From NCBI RefSeq assembly GCF_025567525.1, contig NZ_JAOQJY010000018.1, forward strand, positions 13,819 to 77,818: a stretch of DNA of 64,000 nucleotides. The letters run 5' to 3'. Position numbers and translations under genes: made by a program. How positions within the stretch are numbered: the stretch's first letter is position 1; each line of letters starts with the position of its first letter. A model generated the notes under the pieces. The model ran no database searches. It had not been told where the DNA came from and saw only the letters and a list, made by a program, of their open reading frames with translations. Origin of the DNA: Gallintestinimicrobium propionicum (GTDB taxonomy: Bacteria; Bacillota; Clostridia; Lachnospirales; Lachnospiraceae). This document shows, piece after piece, positions 32,990 through 41,382 of the stretch.

Positions 32990-33643
32990 ATGACAAGATA
33001 TCTTTTGATGGGAACAGCAGCGGCGCTTTTGTTTTTTAGTATTTTATGCAGATTTTTTCCGGGTATGCGGCTGAAACGGCTGCTTGGGGAAACGGCGAAT
33101 CTTTCTGTTTCACCGAATACAATTTTACGGCAATGCGTGTTGAAATACAGCAGCCTGTGCGAATTAAACGGCGGCAGGATGAATACATCGGTTTATGTGG
33201 AAAAATTTCTGCGACAGTTGAAATTCGGACGGTTCAGCCTGCGGTTCTGGGACAGACTTGGCGGGCAGCTTTTGCTTCTGTCTGTTTTTGCAGACGGAAT
33301 CGGAGCCTGCATGGGGCTGATGGGCGGACAGACGCTTGGGAATGTGATCTGGTTTTATCTGCAGGCGTTTTTGAGTCTGTATCTGTATTTTGCGGTGATT
33401 GGGATGATCGATACGGCGTCGACGGCAGAGGAACTGAAAATCACGCTGGCGGATTTTCTGGAAAACCGTATGTCGGAGCGGCTGGCGCAGGTAAAGCGGG
33501 ATAACGACTATCTGGATGAGCAGGAGCGAGAGGTGCGTAGAGAGGTCGAGAGCGTGGGGCAAACCGCTGCTGTCCGCAGAATGCAGGAGCCCAGGGCAGC
33601 TGAGTCCGAGTTGACAGAGCTTTTGCGGGAGTTTCTGGCTTGA
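32990..33643 (+). CDS. Membrane protein of unknown function
   Basis: A protein of 217 residues; no family recognised. One membrane helix is at the N-terminus (LLMGTAAALLFFSILCRFF), and two or more are in the middle (GQLLLLSVFADGIGACMGLM and VIWFYLQAFLSLYLYFAVIG). The C-terminal 80 residues are charged and predicted coiled coil (QVKRDNDYLDEQEREVRREV). Topology suggests a small membrane domain with a cytoplasmic stalk. The start at 32990 follows GGAGG by 5 bases; upstream in-frame starts are less likely. Confidence 0.65.
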   Translation: MTRYLLMGTAAALLFFSILCRFFPGMRLKRLLGETANLSVSPNTILRQCVLKYSSLCELNGGRMNTSVYVEKFLRQLKFGRFSLRFWDRLGGQLLLLSVFADGIGACMGLMGGQTLGNVIWFYLQAFLSLYLYFAVIGMIDTASTAEELKITLADFLENRMSERLAQVKRDNDYLDEQEREVRREVESVGQTAAVRRMQEPRAAESELTELLREFLA

Positions 33644-33756
33644 AGTGCTGTGCGTTTTTTGCTACTCTTATAGGAAAACAGCAGACGGCGCGAATACGCC
33701 GGATGAAAAAGAACCCAGGCGGTCGAAGGAACGAGCCGCAGAAATGAGAGGAACAC

Positions 33757-34710
33757 ATGAAGATTGTAGTATTAGACAGAAGCAGTGTCGGTGAGGATGT
33801 CTCCGTCGAAGCGATAAAGCAGTTTGGGGAGGTGGATTTTTACAATAGCACGCCGGATGAGCTGGTGGCGGAACGGATCGCGGACGCAAATATCGTTGTG
33901 GCAAACAAAAGTCCGATGAATGAATCCACAATGAAGGATGCAAAGCAGGTGAAGATGATCTGTCAGCTTTCCACCGGCTATGATAACGTAGATATTGAAT
34001 ATTGTAAAAACAGAGGTATCCATGTAGCAAACGCGCGGAATTATTCGACGGCTGCAGTTGCGCAGCATACAGTTGCCCTGGCGCTCTCTGTGCTGGAAAA
34101 CCTGCCGTATTATGACAATTACGTAAAATCCGGCGCGTATGCATCACAGCCCCGGTTTGCTCATTTTAAACCCTGGTATGAGCTGGAGGGAAAGACCTGG
34201 GGCATCGCCGGAATGGGAAATATCGGGAGACGGGTTGCGAAGGCGGCAGAAGCCCTGGGCTGCAAGGTTATTTTTTTTGCAACCTCAGGACACAGCGATT
34301 GCAGGGACTATGAACGGGTGGATTGGGATACCCTGCTGGCACAGTCAGATATTTTGTCTCTGCACTGTCCGCTGAGCGACAGAACGTTTCACCTGATGAA
34401 TGCGGACGCCTTTTCCAAAATGAAAAAGAGCGCAGTGTTGATCAATGTGGCGCGCGGTGCGGTTGTGGATACGGATGCGCTGTATGAGGCGTTGGTAAAC
34501 GGAGAGATCAGAGGAGCGGGCACGGATGTGTTCGAAAAGGAGCCGATCCTTGCAGATAACCCCCTGGCGACGCTGAAAGAAACCGGAAAGCTGCAGCTGA
34601 CGCCGCATATGGCCTGGGCGAGCATCGAAGCGCGGGAACGCTGCGTGGAGGAGACCTGTAAAAATATCGCAGCATTTATCAGCGGAGAGGGACGCAACCT
34701 GGTTGTGTAA
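33757..34710 (+). CDS. D-2-hydroxyacid dehydrogenase
   Basis: A protein of 317 residues of the NAD-dependent D-isomer 2-hydroxyacid dehydrogenase family. The nucleotide loop is GIAGMGNIGRR near 148-158. The catalytic trio is Arg in NVARGAVVDT, Glu in GTDVFEKEP and His in LTPHMAW. It reduces 2-keto acids such as pyruvate, hydroxypyruvate or glyoxylate with NADH, or the reverse; the exact substrate is not clear. GAGAGGAACAC precedes the ATG. A terminator at 34853-34911 lies between it and the converging lipoprotein gene. Confidence 0.9.
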   Translation: MKIVVLDRSSVGEDVSVEAIKQFGEVDFYNSTPDELVAERIADANIVVANKSPMNESTMKDAKQVKMICQLSTGYDNVDIEYCKNRGIHVANARNYSTAAVAQHTVALALSVLENLPYYDNYVKSGAYASQPRFAHFKPWYELEGKTWGIAGMGNIGRRVAKAAEALGCKVIFFATSGHSDCRDYERVDWDTLLAQSDILSLHCPLSDRTFHLMNADAFSKMKKSAVLINVARGAVVDTDALYEALVNGEIRGAGTDVFEKEPILADNPLATLKETGKLQLTPHMAWASIEARERCVEETCKNIAAFISGEGRNLVV

Positions 34711-34852
34711 ATTTTTTACAACACTTTGCCCCTGCCATTCGTTTTCCTAATGAAAGCAGAATTACAAAGCTGCTCCTGTACAGGATGCCGGAAGACGTTC
34801 CGGTTAAGGGACGGAATAAGTCCATAATTGTAGTATCTATTAAAATCCTGGA

Positions 34853-34911
34853 CACAGCCGCTTTCCGGCGCTGTCAGATGCGGCAGCAGGGAAGCGGCTG
34901 TGAAAATTTTA
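34853..34911. terminator. Convergent terminator
   Basis: ACAGCCGCTTTCC and GGAAGCGGCTGT form a 12-bp stem, followed on the + side by AAAATTTTATT. It lies between convergent genes. Confidence 0.65.
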
Positions 34912-35436
34912 TTACTGTTTTACTTTTTCAATGGAAATAATTTCACCGGTAAAGCTTTCGATTTCGGATAAAATACCGGTATAAGTGACGGTCACGCGGT
35001 CGCCGGATTTGATCTGGTCGAGCCCGTCCGGTCGCTTATCGGAATCATAGGAAAATGCGTGGGGTGTCCCGTCATCGGAAACGACGACGAACATAAAGTC
35101 CTTCATTTCCTGAATTTTGCCGGTTACGGTGGATGTTTTGCCGGACATCAGACCGTCCTGTGTTTCGGCGGCAGTTCCGTTGGCTGTGCTGTTTCCATTG
35201 GAGTTGGAGCCGGACGCCGTTTCGGAAGGAGCGTTTCCGATAAGATCGGTGGCACTGCTCTCCGGCGTGATGGAGTCGGTCTGTCCGTTCATCGAAGTTT
35301 CTTCGGAAAAATCAGATTCCGAAGCGATCTGGGTCTGCGGCGGAACGGTTTCGGTCGCAGTGTTTTTGCCGCATGCCGCAGCGAACAGCAAAATCGTGGT
35401 TAAAAGAATAGGACCTGCAAAAGAAAGTTTTTTCAT
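34912..35436 (-). CDS. Lipoprotein with OB-fold-like C-terminal domain
   Basis: A protein of 174 residues. The signal sequence KKLSFAGPILLTTILLFAAAC ends in a lipobox, so Cys near position 21 is expected to carry the lipid. Residues 22-95 are a Ser/Thr/Asn-rich flexible stretch. The last 75 residues (TSTVTGKIQEMKDFMFVVVS ... GDRVTVTYTGIL) resemble the small beta-barrel domain seen in many clostridial lipoproteins. The function is unknown. The start at 35436 is set by GAGGGA 5 bases upstream. Confidence 0.75.
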   Translation of the reverse strand: MKKLSFAGPILLTTILLFAAACGKNTATETVPPQTQIASESDFSEETSMNGQTDSITPESSATDLIGNAPSETASGSNSNGNSTANGTAAETQDGLMSGKTSTVTGKIQEMKDFMFVVVSDDGTPHAFSYDSDKRPDGLDQIKSGDRVTVTYTGILSEIESFTGEIISIEKVKQ

Positions 35437-35680
35437 AATTTCCCTCATTTCTGCGCACATTTTTTGCGCATGTCGAGTTTGTGTCAAGTGCGCACAGACA
35501 CAAAGCTCGCGATTGAAAAATTTTCTTTTTCAATCTTTATACCTCTGTTTTTTTATTATGTGCAGAAAAAAATGAGATATGCGGTATGATTAAAAAAAGG
35601 GCTTTTGGGGGTTGGGCTTGAAAAAGCGGGAAGCTTTTGTTACGATGGGAGCAGAAAAAACGTCGGAGAGAGGGGACGAC

Positions 35681-36064
35681 ATGACAGCGCTGGAATTTAT
35701 TCACAAACATCAGAACGACGAGGATAACGGGGAATGTCTGATTCTGCCGGACGGCAGTGTGGAAGAGCCGTTGCCTTCGCATATTGGCAGGCTGGTTGAA
35801 CTGACCGGGATGGATGCCGGCGCTTTGCACGGCAGAATGGAAAAAAATATGGAGCCGCTGTTCTGGCTGGTGGAATACACTGGCTGCATGTCCGTGTGGC
35901 AGACGCGGGTAGTAGCGCCGACAGTGCCGACGGGGCAGCAGCAGGCTGCGCTTGAAGAGCTCCATGACGCTGCATTTCTGGCGCCGAAGTATCTGATGCA
36001 GACGCCGGGACAGGAATATGTGGAGAGCGTGCACCAGGCGAAGGAGGAGCTTGGGGGTAGATAA
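35681..36064 (+). CDS. Uncharacterised small protein
   Basis: A soluble protein of 127 residues, not recognised. It contains TALEFIHKHQNDEDNGECLI at the start and WLVEYTGCMSVWQTRVVAPT in the middle. AGAGGGG lies 5 bases before the ATG; a longer frame back to 35612 or 35645 is possible. It is divergent from the lipoprotein gene and convergent with the TIM-barrel isomerase gene. No membrane helix, signal or repeat is seen. Confidence 0.6.
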   Translation: MTALEFIHKHQNDEDNGECLILPDGSVEEPLPSHIGRLVELTGMDAGALHGRMEKNMEPLFWLVEYTGCMSVWQTRVVAPTVPTGQQQAALEELHDAAFLAPKYLMQTPGQEYVESVHQAKEELGGR

Positions 36065-36104
36065 AAACAGCCGCTGCTGCCGGAAAACCGATGCAGAGCG
36101 GCTG
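36062..36104 (-). terminator. Terminator of the isomerase gene (- strand)
   Basis: AGCCGCT and AGCGGCT form the outer stem, with CTGC/GCAG inside. Read on the - strand it is followed by GTTTTTAT. Confidence 0.55.
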
Positions 36105-36128
36105 AATCTATAGGATGGGTCTGGAGCC

Positions 36129-36989
36129 TTACAGTGCTTCAAACATATCGGAAAGTCTTTTTGCGGATGCCGCGAGGTCGCAGAGCCCTTTTTGGGTCGT
36201 TTCCGGTGTAAATGCTTCGAGGTAGCTGCTCGCCTCCAGTGTAAAGTAACCGGAGTAGTTGATGTCCTTGAGCGCCTTTACGACAGCGTCGAAGTCGATG
36301 GACATGGAAAACGGAATCTGATGGGAATCGTGCCAGCAGTCGTTATCGTGGATATGCAGCGCCTGCAGACGGTTTCCGAGTGCGCGGATCATGTTGGCTG
36401 CACCTTCTCCGGAACCGCGCATTTCTGCATGTCCGATATCCAGGCAGGCAACGAAAAAGTCGTCGTTTACGACGTCGAGGTGCTCGTTAAAGCTTGCAGA
36501 GGTCGCACATGCCGCGAAAGAGGACTGATCCTTTTCCGTGTCCCAGCCCCACATATTTTCGGTTGCGATCTTAACGCCGCATTCTTTTGCAAACGGCAGC
36601 AGATCAAAGTACATTTCCGCGTTTTCCTGGGCGGACAGGTAGTTGTCCGGATGGATGATGCAGATTTTGCCGCCTGCCTCTGCGGTGCATTCCAGCGCGC
36701 GTTTTAAGTAAGGGATGATCGGTCCGCGGGACGGGAACGGTGCGTGCGACTGATTGCAGAGGATGCCGTTGTCGAGACCGATCTGTCTTAATCTACGCGC
36801 GAAGGCGAGATAATTGTCGGAAGCGAGCGGATTGTCATTGGGTAAAAAGCATCCGGCGCTCCAATCATATTTGCACATGTCGAACATGGAAAAATCCCAT
36901 GCGTCAAAGCCTGCTTTGGCGGTATATTCTACAGCCTTTTCTTCGCCGACCAGTGCTGCAGCCGAGGCGATTTCTGTCGATATTTTCAT
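36129..36989 (-). CDS. Sugar phosphate isomerase/epimerase family TIM-barrel protein
   Basis: A protein of 286 residues of the AP-endonuclease-2 fold. Typical metal-site strands are seen: IATENMWG (Glu), FVACLDIGHAEMRG (Asp, His), LQALHIHDND (His) and FTLEASSY (Glu). The start KISTEIASAAALVG is also typical. Members isomerise or epimerise sugars or inositol derivatives; the substrate cannot be fixed from sequence. GGGAGGG precedes the ATG at 36989 by 4 bases. It forms a single-gene unit. Confidence 0.85.
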   Translation of the reverse strand: MKISTEIASAAALVGEEKAVEYTAKAGFDAWDFSMFDMCKYDWSAGCFLPNDNPLASDNYLAFARRLRQIGLDNGILCNQSHAPFPSRGPIIPYLKRALECTAEAGGKICIIHPDNYLSAQENAEMYFDLLPFAKECGVKIATENMWGWDTEKDQSSFAACATSASFNEHLDVVNDDFFVACLDIGHAEMRGSGEGAANMIRALGNRLQALHIHDNDCWHDSHQIPFSMSIDFDAVVKALKDINYSGYFTLEASSYLEAFTPETTQKGLCDLAASAKRLSDMFEAL

Positions 36990-37130
36990 AAGTCCCTCCC
37001 GTTTGTAACGCACGCGAAAAAAGGATGGCGTGCGGTAATATGGAGCCGAGGCACGGCTCGTGTCTACGCACAGTATAGCATAGCAGAGGGGGGAAAAACA
37101 GAGGAAGTTTGCGAATTGAGAAAGAGTTTG

Positions 37131-37165
37131 AAAAAATGAGGTGTGGCTTTTGATGCCACACCTCA
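37131..37165 (-). terminator. Terminator of rubrerythrin (- strand)
   Basis: TGAGGTGTGGC and GCCACACCTCA make an 11-bp perfect stem; on the - strand TTTTTTC follows. Confidence 0.75.
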
Positions 37166-37202
37166 GAATTTTTGTAAACCTTGGTAAATACCGGATTTTT
37201 CA

Positions 37203-37742
37203 TTAACCGAAGTATCTCTTTAACAGACCCTCAAATGCTTTTCCGTGTCTTGCTTCGTCACGGGCCATCTCATGAACGGTATCATGGATTGCATCCAGGT
37301 TCAGAGCCTTTGCTCTCTTTGCCAGGTCGGTCTTACCAGCGGTAGCGCCGTTCTCAGCTTCTACTCTCATCTCCAGATTCTTCTTGGTGGAGTCGGTAAC
37401 AACTTCGCCTAACAGCTCTGCAAATTTTGCAGCGTGCTCAGCTTCTTCGAAAGCTGCCTTTTCCCAGTACAGACCGATTTCGGGATAGCCTTCTCTGTGT
37501 GCAACTCTTGCCATAGCCAGGTACATACCAACTTCAGAGCACTCGCCCTCGAAGTTTGCTCTCAGGTCAGCGATGATATCTTCCGGAGCGCCCTGTGCAA
37601 CGCCTACAACGTGCTCAGCAGCCCAGTTCATTTCGCCGGACTGAGCGACGAATTTGGAAGCGGGAGCATGGCAGATAGGACATTCTTCCGGAGCCTTTTC
37701 ACCTTCATAAACATAACCACATACAGAACATACGAATTTCAT
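37203..37742 (-). CDS. Reverse rubrerythrin
   Basis: A protein of 179 residues. The rubredoxin-like iron site comes first: C5-x2-C8 and C21-x2-C24 (FVCSVCGYVYEG, CPICHAPAS). The four-helix di-iron domain follows, with Glu and His ligands (ECSEVGMYLAMARVAHREGY, EEAEHAAKF, ARHGKAFEG). This is the reversed order typical of clostridial H2O2- and O2-detoxifying rubrerythrins. It receives electrons from NADH through partner flavoproteins in the cytoplasm. The divergence-free neighbour upstream is a Fur/PerR-like regulator, which suggests peroxide or iron control. GGGG precedes the ATG. Confidence 0.92.
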   Translation of the reverse strand: MKFVCSVCGYVYEGEKAPEECPICHAPASKFVAQSGEMNWAAEHVVGVAQGAPEDIIADLRANFEGECSEVGMYLAMARVAHREGYPEIGLYWEKAAFEEAEHAAKFAELLGEVVTDSTKKNLEMRVEAENGATAGKTDLAKRAKALNLDAIHDTVHEMARDEARHGKAFEGLLKRYFG

Positions 37743-37761
37743 AATTTTAATCCCCTTTCTT

Positions 37762-37785
37762 ATTCATGACAATGGGTTTCATTGT
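37762..37785 (+). repeat. Degenerate copy of the dispersed repeat, A part
   Basis: ATTCATGACAATG is identical to the start of the other copies, but the stem is cut to ACAATG/CATTGT. It may be an eroded copy or chance. Confidence 0.4.
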
Positions 37786-37803
37786 CTGATTTGTTGTGAA
37801 AAA

Positions 37804-38202
37804 TTAACTGTGCTGTTTGTTTAAACAGCAGTGGCGGATCCCCTGAAAATACACTGCATGTCCGTCGATCCGGTTTCCATCCACGGATGTCCCGTGAAGA
37901 GAATCGAAGGAATCCGGAAATTCGGTGTGCAGGTCGAGAACGCTGCCGCATTCCGAGCAGATAAAGTGATAATGACGGCTGGTATCGGCATCGAAGTGAT
38001 CCACACCGTCCCCAAGCCGAAGCCTTGCGATCTCACCGAGGTCAGCAAGCAGCGTCAGGTTCCGGTAGACAGTTCCAAGACTGATGTTTGGAAAGTCTGC
38101 ACGGAGAGAGTGATATACCACATCTGCGGTCGGATGATCTTTGCGTGTCATAAGGAAGCTCTTGATTGCTTCCCGCTGACGGCTGTACTTCAAAGCCGGC
38201 AT
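37804..38202 (-). CDS. Fur/PerR family transcriptional regulator
   Basis: A protein of 132 residues. The winged-helix DNA-binding domain is residues about 1-80 (SRQREAIKSFLMTRKDHPTA, ISLGTVYRNLTLLADLGEI). The dimer domain has the metal ligands H-Y-H-F-I-C-SEC. The first structural zinc pair C-x2-C is present, but in the second pair the first Cys is Arg (GIRHCCL instead of GICxxC), although a Cys is kept next to it. The protein is most like PerR by its gene context with rubrerythrin. GGAGATG lies before the ATG at 38202, and a Fur-like box covers its promoter. Confidence 0.85.
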   Translation of the reverse strand: MPALKYSRQREAIKSFLMTRKDHPTADVVYHSLRADFPNISLGTVYRNLTLLADLGEIARLRLGDGVDHFDADTSRHYHFICSECGSVLDLHTEFPDSFDSLHGTSVDGNRIDGHAVYFQGIRHCCLNKQHS

Positions 38203-38219
38203 TGCTTCATCTCCTATCC

Positions 38220-38244
38220 GATAACGATAATTGTTATTATTATC
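38220..38244. promoter_or_regulatory. Fur/PerR-type box
   Basis: GATAACGATAATTGTTATTATTATC (given in two parts: GATAACGATAATT, GTTATTATTATC) closely follows the Fur consensus of GATAAT-like hexamers. It lies 18 bases upstream of the regulator start, in the region shared with the histidine kinase gene. Confidence 0.65.
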
Positions 38245-38429
38245 ATGGCTTTATTATAGGTCGCCGATCCGGAAATGTCAACACCATTTTTTAGATTTAT
38301 ACATTTTTTAGAAATATATTCTTTCTATTTTATAAAAAGAAAAAAAGGATGTGGTATACTGAAAACAGTAATGCAGTGCAGTCGGGAAATGCAGACTGTC
38401 TGCAGCAAAAGACAGGGAGTTGTCAGATC

Positions 38430-39917
38430 ATGAAATTTAAGACAAAGCTTGCAATCACATTTTTGACGATCATCCTGCTTCCGGTTTTATTGTCCCTGTG
38501 CGCGTTTCTGGGTATTGGGACGGTCATGATGCGGTCGGGAGGCCAGACGACCTACGGCGAAGGTATGCGGGCGTACAGTATGATGTCGGAATCGATCGAT
38601 GCGTTCAGTCAGGCGACGGATGAGCTGTTCGATACGATTCAGGAGCAGGCGCGGGAAAATACGCACCGGCTGGAGGACAAGGCGTATCTGGATAAATTAA
38701 ATGAAGAAGCGACGGATAAATCTTCCTATATTATCATCCGAAAAGGGGATCAGATTTACTATGCCGGAAATGCAGCTGCCGCGCAGCAGATTTTTTCCAG
38801 GTTGCCGGCGTATGGGCTGGAGAGCGAGGAAACGGATTCCGCATATTACTTTAATGATATGCGCAAGCTGGTAAAACAGATTGATTTTCAGTTTGCAGAC
38901 GGGACAGAGGGCAGCGCATTTATTGTAACGCGGATCACGAGTATATTTTCCAAGACGTTCCTGTTGGATATGTTTCTGGCGATCATATTTATTCTGGTGC
39001 TTACGGCGATGGTGCTGACCCAGTGGATCCATAAGGATGTATTTGCTCCGATCAACCGGCTGAATCTGGCGATGCAGAAAATCGCGGAGGGAAACTTCGA
39101 TTATATGCTGGAATCCGAGGACGACAACGAAATTGGCGAGCTGTACCGCAACTATGAGGACATGCGTCTTCGGTTAAAAGAGTCCACAGAGGAAAAGATT
39201 CAGAACGAAAAGCAGAACCGCGAGCTGATCAGCAATATCACGCATGATTTAAAAACTCCGATCACGGCGATCAAGGGCTATGTGGAAGGAATTATCGACG
39301 GTGTGGCGGACACACCGGAGCGTCGGGACAAATATCTGCGCACGATTTACACAAAAGCGAACGACATGGATCGGCTGATCAATGAGCTGACCTATTATTC
39401 CAGTATTGATAATAATCGTATTCCGTACAATTTCCACCGGATAAACGTTGCAGAATTTTTCGCAGACTGCGTAGAGGACGTCGGGCTGGACCTGGAATCG
39501 AAAAATATCCAGCTGAACTATTCCAATCTGGTGGAGCCCGACACCCGGATTATCGCAGATCCGGAGCAGCTCAAAAAAGTCATCAACAATATCATTGGCA
39601 ACAGCATCAAATATATGGACAAAGAGAAAGGCGTGATCGATATTCGTCTGCTGGATGAGGTGGATTCCATCCGGGTAGAAATCGAGGACAACGGCAAGGG
39701 AATCGCGGCAAAAGACCTCGGCAATATATTTGAGCGGTTTTACCGGACGGACGCATCCCGCAACTCCATGAAAGGCGGAAGCGGAATCGGGCTGTCCATT
39801 GTGAAAAAGATCATCGAGGATCATGGCGGATACATCTGGGCGACCAGCAAAGAGGGCGAAGGAACATGTCTGCATTTTGTGATCAGAAAATACAGGGAGG
39901 CGGAAGCAGATGAGTAA
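38430..39917 (+). CDS. Sensor histidine kinase with HAMP domain
   Basis: A protein of 495 residues. Membrane helices lie at about 5-30 and 172-195, with a sensing domain between them outside the cell. HAMP covers 195-250 (APINRLNLAMQKIAEGNFDY). The H box is NITHDLKTPITAIKGYVEG with His near 271. N, G1 and G2 boxes are NIIGNSIKYM, IEDNGKGI and GGSGIGLSIVKKI. It phosphorylates the OmpR-type regulator whose gene overlaps its end by 8 bases. GGGAG lies upstream of the ATG at 38430; a longer frame from 38349 has no support. Confidence 0.9.
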   Translation: MKFKTKLAITFLTIILLPVLLSLCAFLGIGTVMMRSGGQTTYGEGMRAYSMMSESIDAFSQATDELFDTIQEQARENTHRLEDKAYLDKLNEEATDKSSYIIIRKGDQIYYAGNAAAAQQIFSRLPAYGLESEETDSAYYFNDMRKLVKQIDFQFADGTEGSAFIVTRITSIFSKTFLLDMFLAIIFILVLTAMVLTQWIHKDVFAPINRLNLAMQKIAEGNFDYMLESEDDNEIGELYRNYEDMRLRLKESTEEKIQNEKQNRELISNITHDLKTPITAIKGYVEGIIDGVADTPERRDKYLRTIYTKANDMDRLINELTYYSSIDNNRIPYNFHRINVAEFFADCVEDVGLDLESKNIQLNYSNLVEPDTRIIADPEQLKKVINNIIGNSIKYMDKEKGVIDIRLLDEVDSIRVEIEDNGKGIAAKDLGNIFERFYRTDASRNSMKGGSGIGLSIVKKIIEDHGGYIWATSKEGEGTCLHFVIRKYREAEADE

Positions 39918-40599
39918 AATTTTAATTATCGAAGATGAAGTGGCAATTGCAGATCTGGAAAAGGATTATCTGGAGCTGAGCGGATTTGATGTACAGATCG
40001 AATATGCGGGTGACAAAGGACTTACGCGCGCACTGAAAGAGGATTTTGACCTGATCGTGCTGGATCTGATGCTGCCCGGCATTGATGGGTTTGAGGTATG
40101 CCGCAGGATCCGGGAGGAGAAAAATGTCCCGATCCTGATGGTGAGTGCGAAAAAGGATGACATTGACAAAATCCGGGGTCTGGGTCTGGGCGCAGACGAC
40201 TATATGACGAAACCGTTTTCTCCGAGCGAGCTGGTAGCGCGCGTCAAGGCGCATATGGCGCGGTATGAAAGGCTGACGAGCAGCCATCAGAAAACAAACG
40301 ATATTATAGAAATCCGTGGTCTGAAAATCGACAAAACGGCAAGGCGTGTATGGATTAACGGCGAAGAGAAAGCATTTACGACAAAGGAATTCGACCTGCT
40401 GACCTTCCTTGCAGAGAACCCGAACCATGTTTTTACCAAAGAAGAGCTGTTTCGGGAAATCTGGGATATGGAATCGATCGGCGACATTGCGACCGTAACG
40501 GTCCATATCAAAAAAATCCGTGAAAAAATCGAAGTAGACACCGCCAATCCGCAGTATATCGAAACAATCTGGGGTGTTGGATATCGCTTCAAGGTCTGA
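39910..40599 (+). CDS. OmpR-family response regulator
   Basis: A protein of 229 residues. The receiver domain carries acidic residues EDE near the start, the phosphate-accepting Asp in DLIVLDLMLPG near 53, and Lys in YMTKPFSPSEL. The C-terminal winged helix has EKAFTTKEFDLLTFLAENPN and VTVHIKKIREKI. It pairs with the overlapping kinase. Target genes are not evident from this window. Confidence 0.92.
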   Translation: MSKILIIEDEVAIADLEKDYLELSGFDVQIEYAGDKGLTRALKEDFDLIVLDLMLPGIDGFEVCRRIREEKNVPILMVSAKKDDIDKIRGLGLGADDYMTKPFSPSELVARVKAHMARYERLTSSHQKTNDIIEIRGLKIDKTARRVWINGEEKAFTTKEFDLLTFLAENPNHVFTKEELFREIWDMESIGDIATVTVHIKKIREKIEVDTANPQYIETIWGVGYRFKV

Positions 40600-40623
40600 A
40601 GCATATCCGGAAATGAGGGGAAC

Positions 40624-41382
40624 GTGGCAGTAAAAATTATATACGAAGATAAAGATATTCTGGTTTGCGAAAAACCGGCGGGACTGGCGGTTCAAAGCGC
40701 CCGGATTTCCGAGCCGGATATGGTCAGTGAGCTGAAAAACTACCTGACGGGGAAGCAGTCGGCGGGCGCGCCCGGCAAATCTGCGGAAATCTCGGCGTTT
40801 GGCGGCACCCGACAGCCGGCATCGGCAACGGCGTCCGTCGGAGTGCGCAAGCCGCAGTCGGTCTATCTGGGTGTCGTGCACCGGCTCGACCAGCCGGTTT
40901 CCGGTCTTTTGGTTTTTGCCAAAAATAAAAAAGCTGCAGGTGCGTTAAGCACCCAGACTGCGCAGCATCAGATGAACAAGATCTATTACGCAGTCGTGTA
41001 TACGAAAGAAGACCTGACCGGAAAACGCGGAACACTGACAGACTGGTTGGTAAAGGAAGCTTCTATTGCTCGCGTCTGCGATGCTTCGCAGAACGGTGCG
41101 AAAAAGGCGGTTTTATCCTGGAAATGTCTGGCATGTCAGGGAAACCGGGCACTTTTGGAAGTGGAGCTGGAAACGGGAAGATTCCATCAGATCCGGGTGC
41201 AGATGGCGCATGCGGGGATGCCGCTTCTTGGCGATCAGCGCTACGGCAGCGAAGAGAGTCGGGAGGTATCCACGCAGCTCGGGATTCGGACAATCCGTCT
41301 GCAGGCAGTAAAACTTGCGTTTTGTCATCCGACAAGCGGGAAAAGAGTATGTTATGAGCTTACGGACAAACTTGCGCTTTGA
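40624..41382 (+). CDS. RluA-family pseudouridine synthase
   Basis: A protein of 252 residues starting at GTG after GAGGGGAAC. The catalytic motif is VVHRLDQPVSGLLVFAKN, with the Asp near residue 89, followed by ARG-type FHQIRVQMAHAG. The Lys/Ala/Ser-rich insertion between residues 38 and 80 (about 40 residues) is longer than in E. coli RluA proteins. The enzyme turns uridine into pseudouridine in rRNA or tRNA; the position modified cannot be told. Its end overlaps the next gene by 29 bases. Confidence 0.88.
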   Translation: MAVKIIYEDKDILVCEKPAGLAVQSARISEPDMVSELKNYLTGKQSAGAPGKSAEISAFGGTRQPASATASVGVRKPQSVYLGVVHRLDQPVSGLLVFAKNKKAAGALSTQTAQHQMNKIYYAVVYTKEDLTGKRGTLTDWLVKEASIARVCDASQNGAKKAVLSWKCLACQGNRALLEVELETGRFHQIRVQMAHAGMPLLGDQRYGSEESREVSTQLGIRTIRLQAVKLAFCHPTSGKRVCYELTDKLAL

